From NCBI RefSeq assembly GCF_003034845.1, contig NZ_PZKC01000002.1:248001-312000 (forward strand): DNA of 64,000 bases, written 5' to 3'. The stretch is from Pseudothauera lacus. Lineage in GTDB: Bacteria; Pseudomonadota; Gammaproteobacteria; Burkholderiales; Rhodocyclaceae. The notes under the pieces were generated by a model. The model was not told where the DNA came from. It saw only the letters and a list, made by a program, of their open reading frames with translations, and ran no database searches. Shown piece after piece: positions 33,814 through 43,019 of this stretch. Position numbers and translations under genes: made by a program. How positions within the stretch are numbered: the stretch's first letter is position 1; each line of letters starts with the position of its first letter.

Positions 33814-33847
33814 CCCGGCGGCGCGCGCGCCGCGTGTTGCCGCCGGG
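33814..33847 (+). other. Stem-loop between nifH and nifD
   Basis: CCCGGCGGC (33814-33822) pairs with GCCGCCGGG (33839-33847), with a GCGCGC-rich loop that can fold further. No T-run follows. Such hairpins downstream of nifH are known to protect the nifH 3' end and so raise NifH over NifDK. Confidence 0.7.
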
Positions 33848-33908
33848 TATCGAGCAAACCTAAGCATGCCGTGCACGGATTGGTGTCGGCATGGACAGGA
33901 GAAGCAGG

Positions 33909-35384
33909 ATGTCTACGCTCACCCGTGAAGAAACCGAGAGCCTGATCCAGGAGGTTCTCGAGGTTTATCCCGAGAAGGCCAAGAAGGACCGCGCCAAGCA
34001 CCTGGCGGTCAATGACCAGTCGATCGAACAGTCGAAGAAGTGCATCACCTCCAACCGCAAGTCGCAGCCGGGCGTGATGACCATCCGTGGCTGTGCCTAT
34101 GCCGGTTCGCGCGGCGTGGTGTGGGGTCCGGTCAAGGACATGATCCACATCTCCCACGGCCCGGTCGGCTGCGGTCAGTATTCGCGCGGCGGCCGTCGCA
34201 ACTACTACGTCGGCGCCACTGGCGTGAATACCTTTGCCGAGATCAACTTCACCTCCGACTTCCAGGAGAAGGACATCGTCTTCGGCGGTGACAAGAAGCT
34301 CGCCAAGATCATGCAGGAGATCGAGCAACTGTTCCCGCTGCACAAGGGCATCTCGGTGCAGTCCGAGTGCCCGATCGGTCTGATCGGCGACGACATCGAG
34401 GCCGTCTCCAAGAAGGCTGCGAAGGAAATGAACAAGGTCGTCGTGCCGGTGCGCTGCGAAGGCTTCCGCGGCGTGTCGCAGTCGCTCGGCCACCACATCG
34501 CCAACGACGCCATCCGTGACTGGGTGCTGTCCAACCGCGACGGCCAGCACTTCGAATCCACCCCCTACGACGTCACCATCATCGGCGACTACAACATCGG
34601 CGGCGACGCCTGGGCTTCGCGCATCTTCCTCGAAGAGATGGGCCTGCGCGTGATCGCCCAGTGGTCCGGTGACGGCACCATCGCCGAAATGGAAAACACC
34701 CCGAAGGCGAAGCTGAACCTGCTGCACTGCTACCGCTCGATGAACTACATCAGCCGCCACATGGAAGAGAAGTACGGCATCCCCTGGATGGAGTACAACT
34801 TCTTCGGCCCGACCAAGATCGAGGAAAGCCTGCGCCGCATCGCTGCCTTCTTCGACGACTCCATCAAGGAGAAGTGCGAGGCGGTGATCGCCAAGTACAA
34901 GCCGATGATGCAGGCCGTCATCGACAAGTACAAGCCGCGCCTGCAGGGCAAGAAGGTCATGCTCTACGTCGGCGGCCTGCGTCCCCGCCACGTCATCGGT
35001 GCGTACGAAGACCTCGGCATGGAAGTGGTCGGTACCGGTTACGAATTCGCCCACGGCGATGACTACGACCGCACCATCAAGGAAATGGGCAACGCCACGC
35101 TGCTGTATGACGACGTCACCGGCTTCGAGCTGGAAGAGTTCGTCAAGCGCATCAAGCCCGACCTGGTCGGCTCCGGCATCAAGGAAAAGTACATCTTCCA
35201 GAAGATGGGCATCCCCTTCCGCCAGATGCACAGCTGGGACTACTCCGGCCCCTACCACGGTTATGACGGCTTCGCGATCTTCGCGCGCGACATGGACATG
35301 ACGCTCAACAACCCGTGCTGGGGCAAGCAGACCCCGCCGTGGAAGAAGAGCGCCGACGCCGACGAAGTGAAGGCCGCCGCCTGA
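33909..35384 (+). CDS. nifD: Nitrogenase MoFe protein alpha chain NifD
   Basis: 491 residues, matching Azotobacter NifD (492). P-cluster ligands are C62 ([10 protein letters not shown]), C88 (GPVGCGQYS) and the cysteine in [14 protein letters not shown]. The FeMo-co His is in [20 protein letters not shown]. With NifK it forms the alpha2beta2 enzyme that reduces N2. The ATG at 33909 is preceded by AGGAGAAGCAGG; an ATG 18 bases earlier is less likely. Confidence 0.99.
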   Translation: MSTLTREETESLIQEVLEVYPEKAKKDRAKHLAVNDQSIEQSKKCITSNRKSQPGVMTIRGCAYAGSRGVVWGPVKDMIHISHGPVGCGQYSRGGRRNYYVGATGVNTFAEINFTSDFQEKDIVFGGDKKLAKIMQEIEQLFPLHKGISVQSECPIGLIGDDIEAVSKKAAKEMNKVVVPVRCEGFRGVSQSLGHHIANDAIRDWVLSNRDGQHFESTPYDVTIIGDYNIGGDAWASRIFLEEMGLRVIAQWSGDGTIAEMENTPKAKLNLLHCYRSMNYISRHMEEKYGIPWMEYNFFGPTKIEESLRRIAAFFDDSIKEKCEAVIAKYKPMMQAVIDKYKPRLQGKKVMLYVGGLRPRHVIGAYEDLGMEVVGTGYEFAHGDDYDRTIKEMGNATLLYDDVTGFELEEFVKRIKPDLVGSGIKEKYIFQKMGIPFRQMHSWDYSGPYHGYDGFAIFARDMDMTLNNPCWGKQTPPWKKSADADEVKAAA

Positions 35385-35398
35385 GCTCATAGCCATCA

Positions 35399-35429
35399 GG
35401 CGGGTGCCGGCCCCAAGACGGCACCCGCC
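35399..35429 (+). other. 11-bp perfect stem-loop between nifD and nifK
   Basis: GGCGGGTGCCG (35399-35409) pairs with CGGCACCCGCC (35419-35429) around a 9-base loop. No T-run follows, so it more likely affects mRNA processing or stability than termination. Confidence 0.75.
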
Positions 35430-35489
35430 GCAAGGAATCAACCTCATGCCCGCGTCCACGGATGAGTGGCGCAGGCCAAGGAGCCTCAA

Positions 35490-37058
35490 ATGCAGATCGT
35501 TGACGACATCAAGCCCTGCTACCCGCTGTTCCGCGATGACGACTACAAGGAGTCGCTGAAGAACAAGCAGGACCTGTTCGAAGAGAAGGTGCCCGACGAC
35601 AAGATCGCCGAAACCTTCGAGTGGACCACCACCAAGGAATACCAGGAGCTCAACTTCGCCCGCGAAGCGCTCACCATCAACCCCGCCAAGGCCTGCCAGC
35701 CGCTGGGCGCGGTGCTGTGCGCGCTGGGCTTCGAGAAGACCCTGCCCTACGTGCATGGCTCGCAGGGCTGCGTGGCCTACTTCCGCACCTACTTCAACCG
35801 CCATTTCAAGGAGCCGATCGCCTGCGTGTCCGACTCCATGACCGAAGATGCGGCGGTGTTCGGTGGCCAGAAGAACATGTTCGACGGTCTGGAGAACGCC
35901 AAGGCGCTCTACAAGCCCGAGATGATCGCGGTGAGCACCACCTGCATGGCCGAAGTCATCGGTGACGACCTCAACGCCTTCATCAACAACTCGAAGAAGG
36001 AAGGTCACATCGCCCAGGACTACCCGGTGCCCTTCGCCCACACCCCGTCCTTCGTCGGCAGCCACACTACCGGCTGGGACAACATGTTCGAGGGCATTGC
36101 GCGCTACTTCACCCTCAACACCATGGAAGGCAAGGCCCCGGGGCAGAACGGCAAGCTCAACTTCGTGCCGGGCTTCGAGACCTACCTGGGCAACTACCGC
36201 GTCATCGCCCGCATGATGAAGGAGATGGGCGTCGAGGCGAGCATCCTCTCCAACCCCACCGAGGTGCTCGACACCCCGTCGGACGGCGAATACCGCATGT
36301 ACGCCGGTGGCACCACGATGGATGAGGTGAAGGACGCCCCCAACGCGTTCAACACCATCCTGCTGCAGCCGTGGCAGCTGGAAAAGACGAAGAAGTTCGT
36401 CGAAAACACCTGGAACCACGAGGTGCCCAAGCTCAACATCCCGATGGGCCTGGCCTGGACCGACGAGTTCCTGATGAAGGTCTCCGAGATCACCGGCAAG
36501 GAAATCCCCGCTTCGCTGGAACTGGAGCGCGGCCGCCTGATGGACATGATGCAGGACAGCCACACCTGGCTGCACGGCAAGAAGTTCGCCCTCTACGGCG
36601 ATCCGGACTTCGTCATGGGCATGACCCAGTTCCTGCTCGAACTCGGCGCCGAGCCGCTGCACGTGCTCTCCAACAACGCCAACAAGCGCTGGGGCAAGGC
36701 GATGGACAAGCTGCTGGCCTCCAGCCCCTACGGCGCCAAGGCCAAGGTGTATGTCGGCAACGACCTGTGGCACCTGCGCAGCCTGTGCTTCACCGAGAAG
36801 CCCGATTTCCTCATCGGCAACTCCTACGGCAAGTACATCCAGCGCGACACCGCCCACAAGGGCCCGCAGTTCGAAGTGCCGCTGATCCGCCTCGGCTTCC
36901 CGATCTTCGACCGTCACCACCTGCACCGCATGACCACCCTGGGCTACGAGGGCGCGATGTACATCCTCACCACCCTGGTCAACGCCGTGCTCGAGAAGCT
37001 CGACGACGAGACCCGCGGCATGGGGACCACCGACTTCAACTACGACCTCGTCCGCTGA
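35490..37058 (+). CDS. nifK: Nitrogenase MoFe protein beta chain NifK
   Basis: 522 residues from the ATG at 35490, which has AAGGAG; a GTG 24 bases upstream would add eight atypical residues. P-cluster ligands lie in PAKACQPLGAVLCALGFEKT, YVHGSQGCVAYFRTYFNRHF and VSTTCMAEVIGDD. The C-terminal GTTDFNYDLVR is conserved in NifK. Length is as in Azotobacter (523). It partners NifD. Confidence 0.99.
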   Translation: MQIVDDIKPCYPLFRDDDYKESLKNKQDLFEEKVPDDKIAETFEWTTTKEYQELNFAREALTINPAKACQPLGAVLCALGFEKTLPYVHGSQGCVAYFRTYFNRHFKEPIACVSDSMTEDAAVFGGQKNMFDGLENAKALYKPEMIAVSTTCMAEVIGDDLNAFINNSKKEGHIAQDYPVPFAHTPSFVGSHTTGWDNMFEGIARYFTLNTMEGKAPGQNGKLNFVPGFETYLGNYRVIARMMKEMGVEASILSNPTEVLDTPSDGEYRMYAGGTTMDEVKDAPNAFNTILLQPWQLEKTKKFVENTWNHEVPKLNIPMGLAWTDEFLMKVSEITGKEIPASLELERGRLMDMMQDSHTWLHGKKFALYGDPDFVMGMTQFLLELGAEPLHVLSNNANKRWGKAMDKLLASSPYGAKAKVYVGNDLWHLRSLCFTEKPDFLIGNSYGKYIQRDTAHKGPQFEVPLIRLGFPIFDRHHLHRMTTLGYEGAMYILTTLVNAVLEKLDDETRGMGTTDFNYDLVR

Positions 37059-37074
37059 ACAGCGGCCGTTGCGC

Positions 37075-37103
37075 GGCGCCGCCCCCGCAAAGGGGGCGGC
37101 GCC
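37075..37103 (+). other. 12-bp perfect stem-loop between nifK and nifT
   Basis: GGCGCCGCCCCC (37075-37086) pairs with GGGGGCGGCGCC (37092-37103) around GCAAA. It has very high predicted stability but no T-run. It may cap the nifHDK message and lower nifT and downstream expression. Confidence 0.8.
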
Positions 37104-37119
37104 CGTCCAAGGAGTTCAC

Positions 37120-37344
37120 ATGGCCAACATCATGATCCGCAAGACCGCCGAGGGCGGGCTGTCGTTCTACCTGCCCAAGCGCGACCTGGAAGACAACATC
37201 GTCTCGATCGAATTCGACCAGGCCGACAAGTGGGGGGGCGAGCTGAAGCTGGCCAACGGCGGTACCTACTACGTCGACCCGATGGATGCACCGCCCAAGC
37301 TGCCGATCTCGGTGCGGGCGAAGCGCGTCGACGCCCCGGAATGA
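37120..37344 (+). CDS. nifT: NifT/FixU protein
   Basis: 74 residues starting MANIMIRKTAEGGLSFYLPK, with KWGGELKLANGGTYYVDPM, the NifT/FixU signature. It is found after nifK in many diazotrophs; its biochemical role is unknown and mutants usually fix nitrogen. AAGGAG precedes the ATG. Confidence 0.95.
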   Translation: MANIMIRKTAEGGLSFYLPKRDLEDNIVSIEFDQADKWGGELKLANGGTYYVDPMDAPPKLPISVRAKRVDAPE

Positions 37345-37362
37345 CACGCTAGGAGAAACATC

Positions 37363-37566
37363 ATGGCGCTCAAGATCCTGCAATCCGAATGCACCTCCTG
37401 TGGGGACTGCAAGCCGGTATGCCCGACCAAGTCGATCACCGACAAGGGCGGCATCTTCAAGATCAACCCGGATTCCTGTACCGAGTGCGAGGGCGAGTTC
37501 GACGAGCCCCAGTGCGTTGCAGTGTGCCCGGGAACCGACAGCACCATCGTCCCGCTCGCAGCCTGA
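37363..37566 (+). CDS. 2[4Fe-4S] ferredoxin of the nifHDK operon
   Basis: 67 residues with C10-x2-C13-x2-C16-x3-C20-P and C39-x2-C42-x8-C51-x3-C55-P. It starts 18 bases after nifT with TAGGAG upstream. The same gene follows nifHDK in Azoarcus relatives. It is a likely low-potential electron donor to NifH; together with fdxN and two 2Fe-2S proteins the window has four nif-linked ferredoxins. Confidence 0.93.
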   Translation: MALKILQSECTSCGDCKPVCPTKSITDKGGIFKINPDSCTECEGEFDEPQCVAVCPGTDSTIVPLAA

Positions 37567-37632
37567 GCCGGACCCCGGCGCTGCGGCGGCAGCCGTCGCC
37601 GTGGCGCCCCGCATACCCTGGAGAGCCCCGCC

Positions 37633-38361
37633 ATGAACGCCCCCGTACCCAACGGCAGCCCGGTCTCGCGCGAAACCGCGCTGCGCATCGCCATGGCCGC
37701 GCGCACCCTGCCCGGCGTCAATGTCGCCGCCTTCGTCCATGCGCTCGGTGAACGTCTCGGCCTGCCGGTCACTGACGAGAAGCTCGCGCGCATGACCGTG
37801 GCCGATCTCAAGGCCATGCTGCAGGGCGACGAGATTGTCGACCCGGGGGTCGAAGGCAGCGTGCTGAAGAGCGCCGTACGCTACCTGTGGGGCGAGGGCC
37901 TCGCCGACGACGCGCCGCTGCCCGACAGCGACGTGCCGCAGGGCGCCGGCGCGCTGACCGTGGCGGTGGCTTCCAACAGCGGTGAACAGCTCGATGGCCA
38001 TTTCGGCTCGTGCAACCGTTTCCTCATCTACCGCGTCGCCGAAGACGGCATCTGGCTCACCGGCGTGCGCTCAACGCTGGAGGCCGACGGCGCCGAAGAC
38101 CGCAACGCCGCCCGTGCCGAACTGCTCGCCGGCTGTCAGCTGGTGTACGTGCAGTCGGTCGGCGGTCCGGCCGCCGCCAAGGTGGTCCGTGCCGGTGTCC
38201 ATCCGGTGAAATTTCCCGCCGGCGGGGCGGCGCGCGAGGTACTCGCGCAACTGCAGCGCGTGCTCGGCAGCCCGCCGCCGTGGCTGGCGCGTGCCCTGGG
38301 CCGCGAGGCACAGTCGCTGGCGCGCTTCGTGCCCGGGGCCGAGGCCGAGGCCGAAGCATGA
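37633..38361 (+). CDS. nifY: NifY/NafY-type FeMo-co binding protein
   Basis: 242 residues. The N-terminal helical NafY-like domain has SRETALRIAMAARTLPGVNV and LPVTDEKLARMTVADLKAML. The C-terminal dinitrogenase FeMo-cofactor-binding domain has LTVAVASNSGEQLDGHFGSC, matching the NifX/NafY fold. It holds apo-dinitrogenase or cofactor during FeMo-co insertion. It sits downstream of nifHDK as nifY does in Azotobacter and Klebsiella. NafY and NifY cannot be told apart by sequence alone here. Confidence 0.9.
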   Translation: MNAPVPNGSPVSRETALRIAMAARTLPGVNVAAFVHALGERLGLPVTDEKLARMTVADLKAMLQGDEIVDPGVEGSVLKSAVRYLWGEGLADDAPLPDSDVPQGAGALTVAVASNSGEQLDGHFGSCNRFLIYRVAEDGIWLTGVRSTLEADGAEDRNAARAELLAGCQLVYVQSVGGPAAAKVVRAGVHPVKFPAGGAAREVLAQLQRVLGSPPPWLARALGREAQSLARFVPGAEAEAEA

Positions 38362-38627
38362 ACGCCGGGATCGTTGCCGAGGCCTGCGCGCTGATCGCCC
38401 GTCTCGGCCATGGCGAGGCCGGCCTCGCCGCGCTGCGCCAGCAATGGCCGGCGCTGCGCTTCGTGGCCTGCGCCGATGACGACGTGCCGCCGCGCCTCAA
38501 GCCTGCCGCCAGCGGTGAGGGCTGGGCGCTCTACTACATCGCCGGGGGCGAGCACTGCCTGGCGCTGAGCAGCGATCCGCAGACCGCCATCGGGCTGGTG
38601 CTGGCCGAGTGCGCGCCCGACGACTGA
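38358..38627 (+). CDS. Small protein of the nifHDK operon, unknown function
   Basis: 89 residues, MNAGIVAEACALIARLGHGE at the start and ALYYIAGGEHCLALSSDPQT near the end. Its ATG overlaps the nifY stop (ATGA), so it is translationally coupled and belongs to the nif operon. It has no membrane segment or metal motif. I do not recognise the family with certainty; it may be one of the small conserved nif-linked proteins of Rhodocyclales. Confidence 0.7.
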   Translation: MNAGIVAEACALIARLGHGEAGLAALRQQWPALRFVACADDDVPPRLKPAASGEGWALYYIAGGEHCLALSSDPQTAIGLVLAECAPDD

Positions 38628-38654
38628 AGGCGCGCATGGCATAGAATCGCCGGG

Positions 38655-39185
38655 GTGAGTACGTCCGCCCCGCACTGCCGCCTCTTTCTCGCCCTGTGGC
38701 CAGGGCAGCGCCTGCGCACGGCTCTAGCACGCCATCGCGACGCCTGGAGCTGGCCGCCTGCGGCGCGGCGGGTACGCACCGACAAGCTCCACCTCACCTT
38801 GCACTTCATCGGCGCCTGGCCGCAGGCGCGGGTGGACGCGCTGGCCGATGCGCTGGCCGTACCCTGCAGGCCCTTCACCCTCACTCTTGGCCGCGCCGTG
38901 CCGTGGTCCGGCGGCCTCGCGGTGCTGGAGCCGTGCGCTGCCGATAGCGCCCTCGGCGAACTCCATGCCAGCCTCGCCGCGGCCCTGGAAGCGGCTGGCG
39001 CGGCGGTGGAAGCGCGCCCCTTCCGTCCCCATCTGACCCTTGCGCGACGTTGCGCCGGCGCCCGTCCGCCCGCACAGGAGCCCGCATTGCGCTGGCCAGT
39101 GAGCGGGTACGTGCTCGTGGCTTCCGCCGCGGATGGCAGCTACCAGATACTGCGCCGTTACCCCTGCGCGCTCCGGGGCGACTGA
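38655..39185 (+). CDS. thpR: RNA 2',3'-cyclic phosphodiesterase (LigT/ThpR family)
   Basis: 176 residues from a GTG. The two catalytic H-x-T/S-x motifs of the 2H phosphoesterase family are HLTLHFIG and HLTLARR. It opens cyclic phosphate ends on RNA and was formerly called 2'-5' RNA ligase. RLFLALWPGQRLR at the start is typical. It is followed by the glycosylase with a one-base overlap. Confidence 0.9.
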   Translation: MSTSAPHCRLFLALWPGQRLRTALARHRDAWSWPPAARRVRTDKLHLTLHFIGAWPQARVDALADALAVPCRPFTLTLGRAVPWSGGLAVLEPCAADSALGELHASLAAALEAAGAAVEARPFRPHLTLARRCAGARPPAQEPALRWPVSGYVLVASAADGSYQILRRYPCALRGD

Positions 39186-39694
39186 TGACACGCATCTTCG
39201 GTTTCCCGCCCATCGCCACCGCGCAGGCGCGCATCCTCATTCTCGGCAGCATGCCGGGGCAGGCCTCGCTCAAGGCCGGCGAGTACTACGCCCATCCGCG
39301 CAATGCCTTCTGGCCCATCATGGGGGAACTGCTCGGCTTTGCCGCGCAGGCCGACTACGGCACTCGCGTTGCCGCCCTCGACGCTGCCGGGGTGGCGGTG
39401 TGGGACGTGCTGAGCTCCTGCGTGCGTCCCGGCAGTCTGGATGCCGACATCGACACGGCGACCATGGTGGCGAACGATTTTCGTGCCTTCTTCGCCGTCC
39501 ATCCGCGCATCCGGCGGCTCTATTTCAACGGCGCGGCAGCCGCAGCCAGCTATCGCCGGAGCGTTCTTCCGCAAGGCGAGTGGGCGGATTATCCGGCGCT
39601 GCGCCTGCCGTCCACCAGCCCCGCCCACGCCGGCCTCTCCCTGGCCGCCAAGATCGCCGCCTGGCGCGCTCTGGAGCGCGATCTGGGGGAGTAA
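39185..39694 (+). CDS. DNA-deoxyinosine/uracil-type DNA glycosylase
   Basis: 169 residues from the ATG at 39185 (TGATG overlap). The UDG-superfamily motifs are ILILGSMPGQASL with YYAHPRNAFW, and LPSTSPAHAGL as the second motif. This is the family 6 hypoxanthine-DNA glycosylase pattern, acting in base excision repair of deaminated adenine. It is linked to thpR by overlap. Confidence 0.88.
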   Translation: MTRIFGFPPIATAQARILILGSMPGQASLKAGEYYAHPRNAFWPIMGELLGFAAQADYGTRVAALDAAGVAVWDVLSSCVRPGSLDADIDTATMVANDFRAFFAVHPRIRRLYFNGAAAAASYRRSVLPQGEWADYPALRLPSTSPAHAGLSLAAKIAAWRALERDLGE

Positions 39695-39761
39695 AAAGGA
39701 CTCGTTCCGGTTAATGACATACGGGAATTGCGGCGCGCTTTCAAACTTAATGTGGTTCAAC

Positions 39762-39788
39762 TAAAGTTGGAAAAAATGCATCCGTAAA
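39762..39788 (+). promoter_or_regulatory. Sigma28 (FliA)-like promoter of the chemoreceptor
   Basis: TAAAGTTG, an 11-base spacer, then TCCGTAAA. The -35 fits the consensus well, the -10 matches 5 of 8 positions. It lies about 145 bases before a chemoreceptor gene. Confidence 0.45.
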
Positions 39789-39931
39789 CGGATCATCGCA
39801 ATCCTCCGCCGCAGGCGGGGGCTGTGTCGCTGTCAGCCGGGGTCCATGAGGCCGCTCCCGATGGCGTGAAGTGAGTGGAAGGCGCCCAGAGAATGCGCCC
39901 ACCGTAATTTCGCTTGTCAGGGAGAGTCATC

Positions 39932-41572
39932 ATGCTGGATGCAATGAAGCTGAGGACGAAGATCGTCCTTCTGGTGCTGGCCGCCTTTCTCGGCCTGAGT
40001 ACCGTCATCACCCTCGGTGCCATCGCCGTGCGCGGCGATCTGATGGATGCGCGCAAGCTGCAGATCAAATCGGTGGTCGAGTCCTCCCTGCAGATTGCTG
40101 CCGCCTACCATGCGCGCGCCGCCGCCGGTGAACTCAGCGAGCGCGAGGCACAGGAGCTGGTCAAGCGCGCGATGCACGACATGCGCTTTGGCGGTGCCGA
40201 CGGCAAGGCCGAGTATGTCTACATCTGGTCTACCGACGGGGCCTCGGTGATGCACCCCATCCGTCCGGAGTGGGCCGGGCGCAACATGACTGCCGAGATC
40301 AAGGACGGCCAGGGGCGTTACACCATCCGCGACATCCTTGCGGTAGCCAACAGCGCCGGCGCCGGCTTCGTCGATACCTCCTTCCCGCGCCCCGGGACCA
40401 CCGCGGCGGTGGACAAGCTGCAGTACGTTGCCACCTTCAGGCCGTGGAACTGGGTGATCGGCACCGGGGTGTACGTCGATGACGTCAAGACCGCCTTTGT
40501 CGCCCGTCTCAGCGTCGACCTGGCCATCAGCGGCGTGATCATGGTGATCATCGTCGGCCTCGGCGTGCTGATCGCGCGTTCGGTGCTGCGCCAGATCGGC
40601 GGCGAGCCGGCCGAGGCGCTGGCGATCATGGAGCGCGCGGCGGCTGGCGACCTGACCGTGGACGTGCACGCCGCGGCGCCCGACAGCATGCTCGGCGGCC
40701 TGTCGCGCATGCTGCGCTCGCTGCGCGAGATCGTCGCTCAGATCGCCAGCGGCGCGCAGACCCTGAAGGACACCGCGGAGAGCATCTCGCACGCCTCCGG
40801 GCAGGTGGCGGTGGCCTCCAGCCGGCAGGCCGACTCGACCTCGTCGATGGCGGCGGCGATCGAACAGATGACGGTGTCGATCAACCACATCTCGGATTCC
40901 GCCCGCGACACCGAGGACAACTCCTCGGCAGCAGCGCATATGGCCGAGGGGGGTGAGCAGAAGGTTGCCACGGCGACCGACGAGATGCAGCGCATCGCCG
41001 GCACGGTGTCGACCGCCGCGGACAAGATCCGCTCGCTCGAAGCGCGCACCAACGAGATCTCCTCGATCGCCGGGGTGATCAAGGAAATCGCCGCGCAGAC
41101 CAATCTGCTTGCCCTCAACGCCGCCATCGAGGCGGCGCGTGCCGGCGAACAGGGCCGTGGCTTCGCCGTGGTCGCCGACGAGGTCAGGAAGCTCGCCGAG
41201 CGCACCTCGGCGGCCACCGAGGAGATCGGCGGCATGATCGGCGCCATCCAGGGTGACACCAGCAGCGCGGTGGGCACCATGGACCAGGCCCTGCCGCAGG
41301 TCGAACGCGGCGTTGAACTGGCCCAGGAAGCGGCGCAGTCGCTGCGCGACATCCGCGACGGGGCCAGCACCACGCTGTCGCGCATCCGTGACGTGGCGCT
41401 GGCCACGCGCGAGCAGAGCGCGGCGAGCAACGCCATCGCCCAGCAGGTCGAGAGCATCGCGCAGATGGTCGAGGAGACCAGCGCGTCGATGCAGCAGACC
41501 GCCGAATCGGCGCACAGCCTGGAGCGCGTGGCGCGCGACCTCGGCGACCTGGTGGCGCGCTTCCGCTACTGA
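39932..41572 (+). CDS. Methyl-accepting chemotaxis protein with single Cache sensor
   Basis: 546 residues from the ATG at 39932 (GGGAG upstream). Membrane helices lie at about 12-32 and 192-214. Between them is an sCache_2-type periplasmic domain with [20 protein letters not shown] and [22 protein letters not shown] domain follows, then the signalling hairpin [20 protein letters not shown] and [20 protein letters not shown]. This class senses small organic acids or related ligands. It is monocistronic. Confidence 0.93.
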   Translation: MLDAMKLRTKIVLLVLAAFLGLSTVITLGAIAVRGDLMDARKLQIKSVVESSLQIAAAYHARAAAGELSEREAQELVKRAMHDMRFGGADGKAEYVYIWSTDGASVMHPIRPEWAGRNMTAEIKDGQGRYTIRDILAVANSAGAGFVDTSFPRPGTTAAVDKLQYVATFRPWNWVIGTGVYVDDVKTAFVARLSVDLAISGVIMVIIVGLGVLIARSVLRQIGGEPAEALAIMERAAAGDLTVDVHAAAPDSMLGGLSRMLRSLREIVAQIASGAQTLKDTAESISHASGQVAVASSRQADSTSSMAAAIEQMTVSINHISDSARDTEDNSSAAAHMAEGGEQKVATATDEMQRIAGTVSTAADKIRSLEARTNEISSIAGVIKEIAAQTNLLALNAAIEAARAGEQGRGFAVVADEVRKLAERTSAATEEIGGMIGAIQGDTSSAVGTMDQALPQVERGVELAQEAAQSLRDIRDGASTTLSRIRDVALATREQSAASNAIAQQVESIAQMVEETSASMQQTAESAHSLERVARDLGDLVARFRY

Positions 41573-41631
41573 GGCGCCCGCTGCCCGGCGGCGCGGTGTT
41601 CCGCCTGCCGGAGGCGGCGGCGAAAGCGTGC

Positions 41632-42519
41632 TCAGGCCGGCGGCAAGCGGCGCATGATGTCGAGAAATGCGCCAAGGATTGGCGATTCATCGTTGCGGCG
41701 ATAGAGGCAGGCCAGTTCGATACCGGGCGGCGGGTCGGCCTTGATCTGCCGGTAGATGACCCCCGGCAGTTTCAGGCTGCTCGCCGCCTGCGGCGTGACG
41801 CAGATGCCGAAGCCGCTTGCCACCAGGGCTATCGCCGTGACCACATCGGTGACTTCCTGGACCACGTTCGGCACTCCACCAGCGCTCCGGATCAGGTTCA
41901 GCACATCGTGGGCAAAGCTGACTCGCGTGTTGCGTGGATAGAGGATCAGTGGCTCGTCGACGATCTCTGTAATGCGGATGGACTTCTGTCGTGCCAGCGG
42001 ATGCTTGCGATTGAGGGCGATCACCAGCGGCTCGAAATGGACGGTTTCGACCACGATGTCGGGCTCCGTCGGTACATGGCGGTTGAAGCCGACCGTGATC
42101 TGGTGTGCTCGCAGTGCTTCCGTCTGCTCGGCCTTGGTCATCGGATAGAGCGCAATCTCGACTTCCGGATACTGATTGCGGAACTCCAGCAACAGGCGGG
42201 GGATGTGGTTGAGGATCGCTGATCCGAAAATGCCGACATCCAGCCTGCCGATCTGCCCGCGTGCTGCCTTGCCGGTGCGCTCCTCGGCGACCTTGACCAT
42301 CCCGAGGATGCGTTGCGCCTCCGCCAGCAAGGTCTTTCCTGCAGTAGTCAGCTCAACGCCGCGGGTGCTGCGCAGGAAGAGGCGGGCGCCGATGATCTCT
42401 TCCAGTTGCTGAATCTGACGGGTCAGCGGCGGCTGGGAGATGTGCAGGCGCGCTGCTGCCCGGCCGAAGTTCAGCTCCTCGGCGAGGGCGACGAAGTACC
42501 GCAGGTGGCGCAGTTCCAT
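41632..42519 (-). CDS. LysR-type regulator of the meta-cleavage operon (CatM/BenM-like)
   Basis: 295 residues. The N-terminal winged HTH is MELRHLRYFVALAEELNFGR with AAARLHISQPPLTRQIQQLE; this is very close to CatM/BenM/CatR. The ligand-binding domain has LVIALNRKHPLARQ and LVASGFGICVTPQ. It is divergent from the catechol pathway and has an ATAC-N7-GTAT palindrome 12 bases upstream of its ATG, the consensus of CatM/BenM. The inducer may be a pathway intermediate such as muconate-type compounds; this is inference. Confidence 0.9.
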   Translation of the reverse strand: MELRHLRYFVALAEELNFGRAAARLHISQPPLTRQIQQLEEIIGARLFLRSTRGVELTTAGKTLLAEAQRILGMVKVAEERTGKAARGQIGRLDVGIFGSAILNHIPRLLLEFRNQYPEVEIALYPMTKAEQTEALRAHQITVGFNRHVPTEPDIVVETVHFEPLVIALNRKHPLARQKSIRITEIVDEPLILYPRNTRVSFAHDVLNLIRSAGGVPNVVQEVTDVVTAIALVASGFGICVTPQAASSLKLPGVIYRQIKADPPPGIELACLYRRNDESPILGAFLDIMRRLPPA

Positions 42520-42530
42520 GGTGTGTCTGA

Positions 42531-42549
42531 TGATACCTGTCAGGTATCA
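42531..42549. promoter_or_regulatory. LysR operator, ATAC-N7-GTAT palindrome
   Basis: TGATACCTGTCAGGTATCA is a perfect palindrome with 9-base arms and one central base. It contains ATAC-N7-GTAT, the CatM/BenM consensus, and lies between the regulator and the meta-cleavage operon. Confidence 0.8.
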
Positions 42550-42652
42550 ATCCATGCAAATTAGGAATTAGACGGCATGGCGTGAGGCTCGTAAGGTTCG
42601 CCTTGGTCGGTTACGGCAAGAAACGGCATCAAGTCGTTCGGGAGACAAGGAC

Positions 42653-43003
42653 TTGGACAAGCACCGGATCACCATCGAGGATACGTGCGAAAGCTATCTG
42701 CAGTCAGGTCTGCAGACGGTGCTGGCGGGCATGGCGGCACTTGGTCGCAAGCACATTCCGGTCGGCTGTCACGGCGGCGGCTGTGGTGTCTGCAAGATTC
42801 AGGTGACCGCAGGAACCTACGAAAAACGCGTGATGAGCCGTGCGCACATCAGCGCAGAGGATGAAGCCAGTGATCGCGTCCTGGCCTGCAGAATCTGGCC
42901 CACCAGCGACTTGCGGCTGAAGGTGCTGGGCAAGATGGGCAAGAGCCTTTGCTGTGAGACTGCGGCATCGGGAACAGCCAACCCGTCGTCAAAAAAACTC
43001 TGA
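42653..43003 (+). CDS. dmpQ: XylT/DmpQ-type 2Fe-2S ferredoxin for catechol 2,3-dioxygenase reactivation
   Basis: 116 residues from a TTG start with GGGAG upstream. The cluster motif is CHGGGCGVC with the fourth cysteine in VLACRIW. XylT-type ferredoxins re-reduce the iron of catechol 2,3-dioxygenase after oxidation by substituted catechols. Its position directly before the dioxygenase gene supports this. Confidence 0.88.
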   Translation: MDKHRITIEDTCESYLQSGLQTVLAGMAALGRKHIPVGCHGGGCGVCKIQVTAGTYEKRVMSRAHISAEDEASDRVLACRIWPTSDLRLKVLGKMGKSLCCETAASGTANPSSKKL

Positions 43004-43019
43004 AGGAGGAGGTAAGGAA

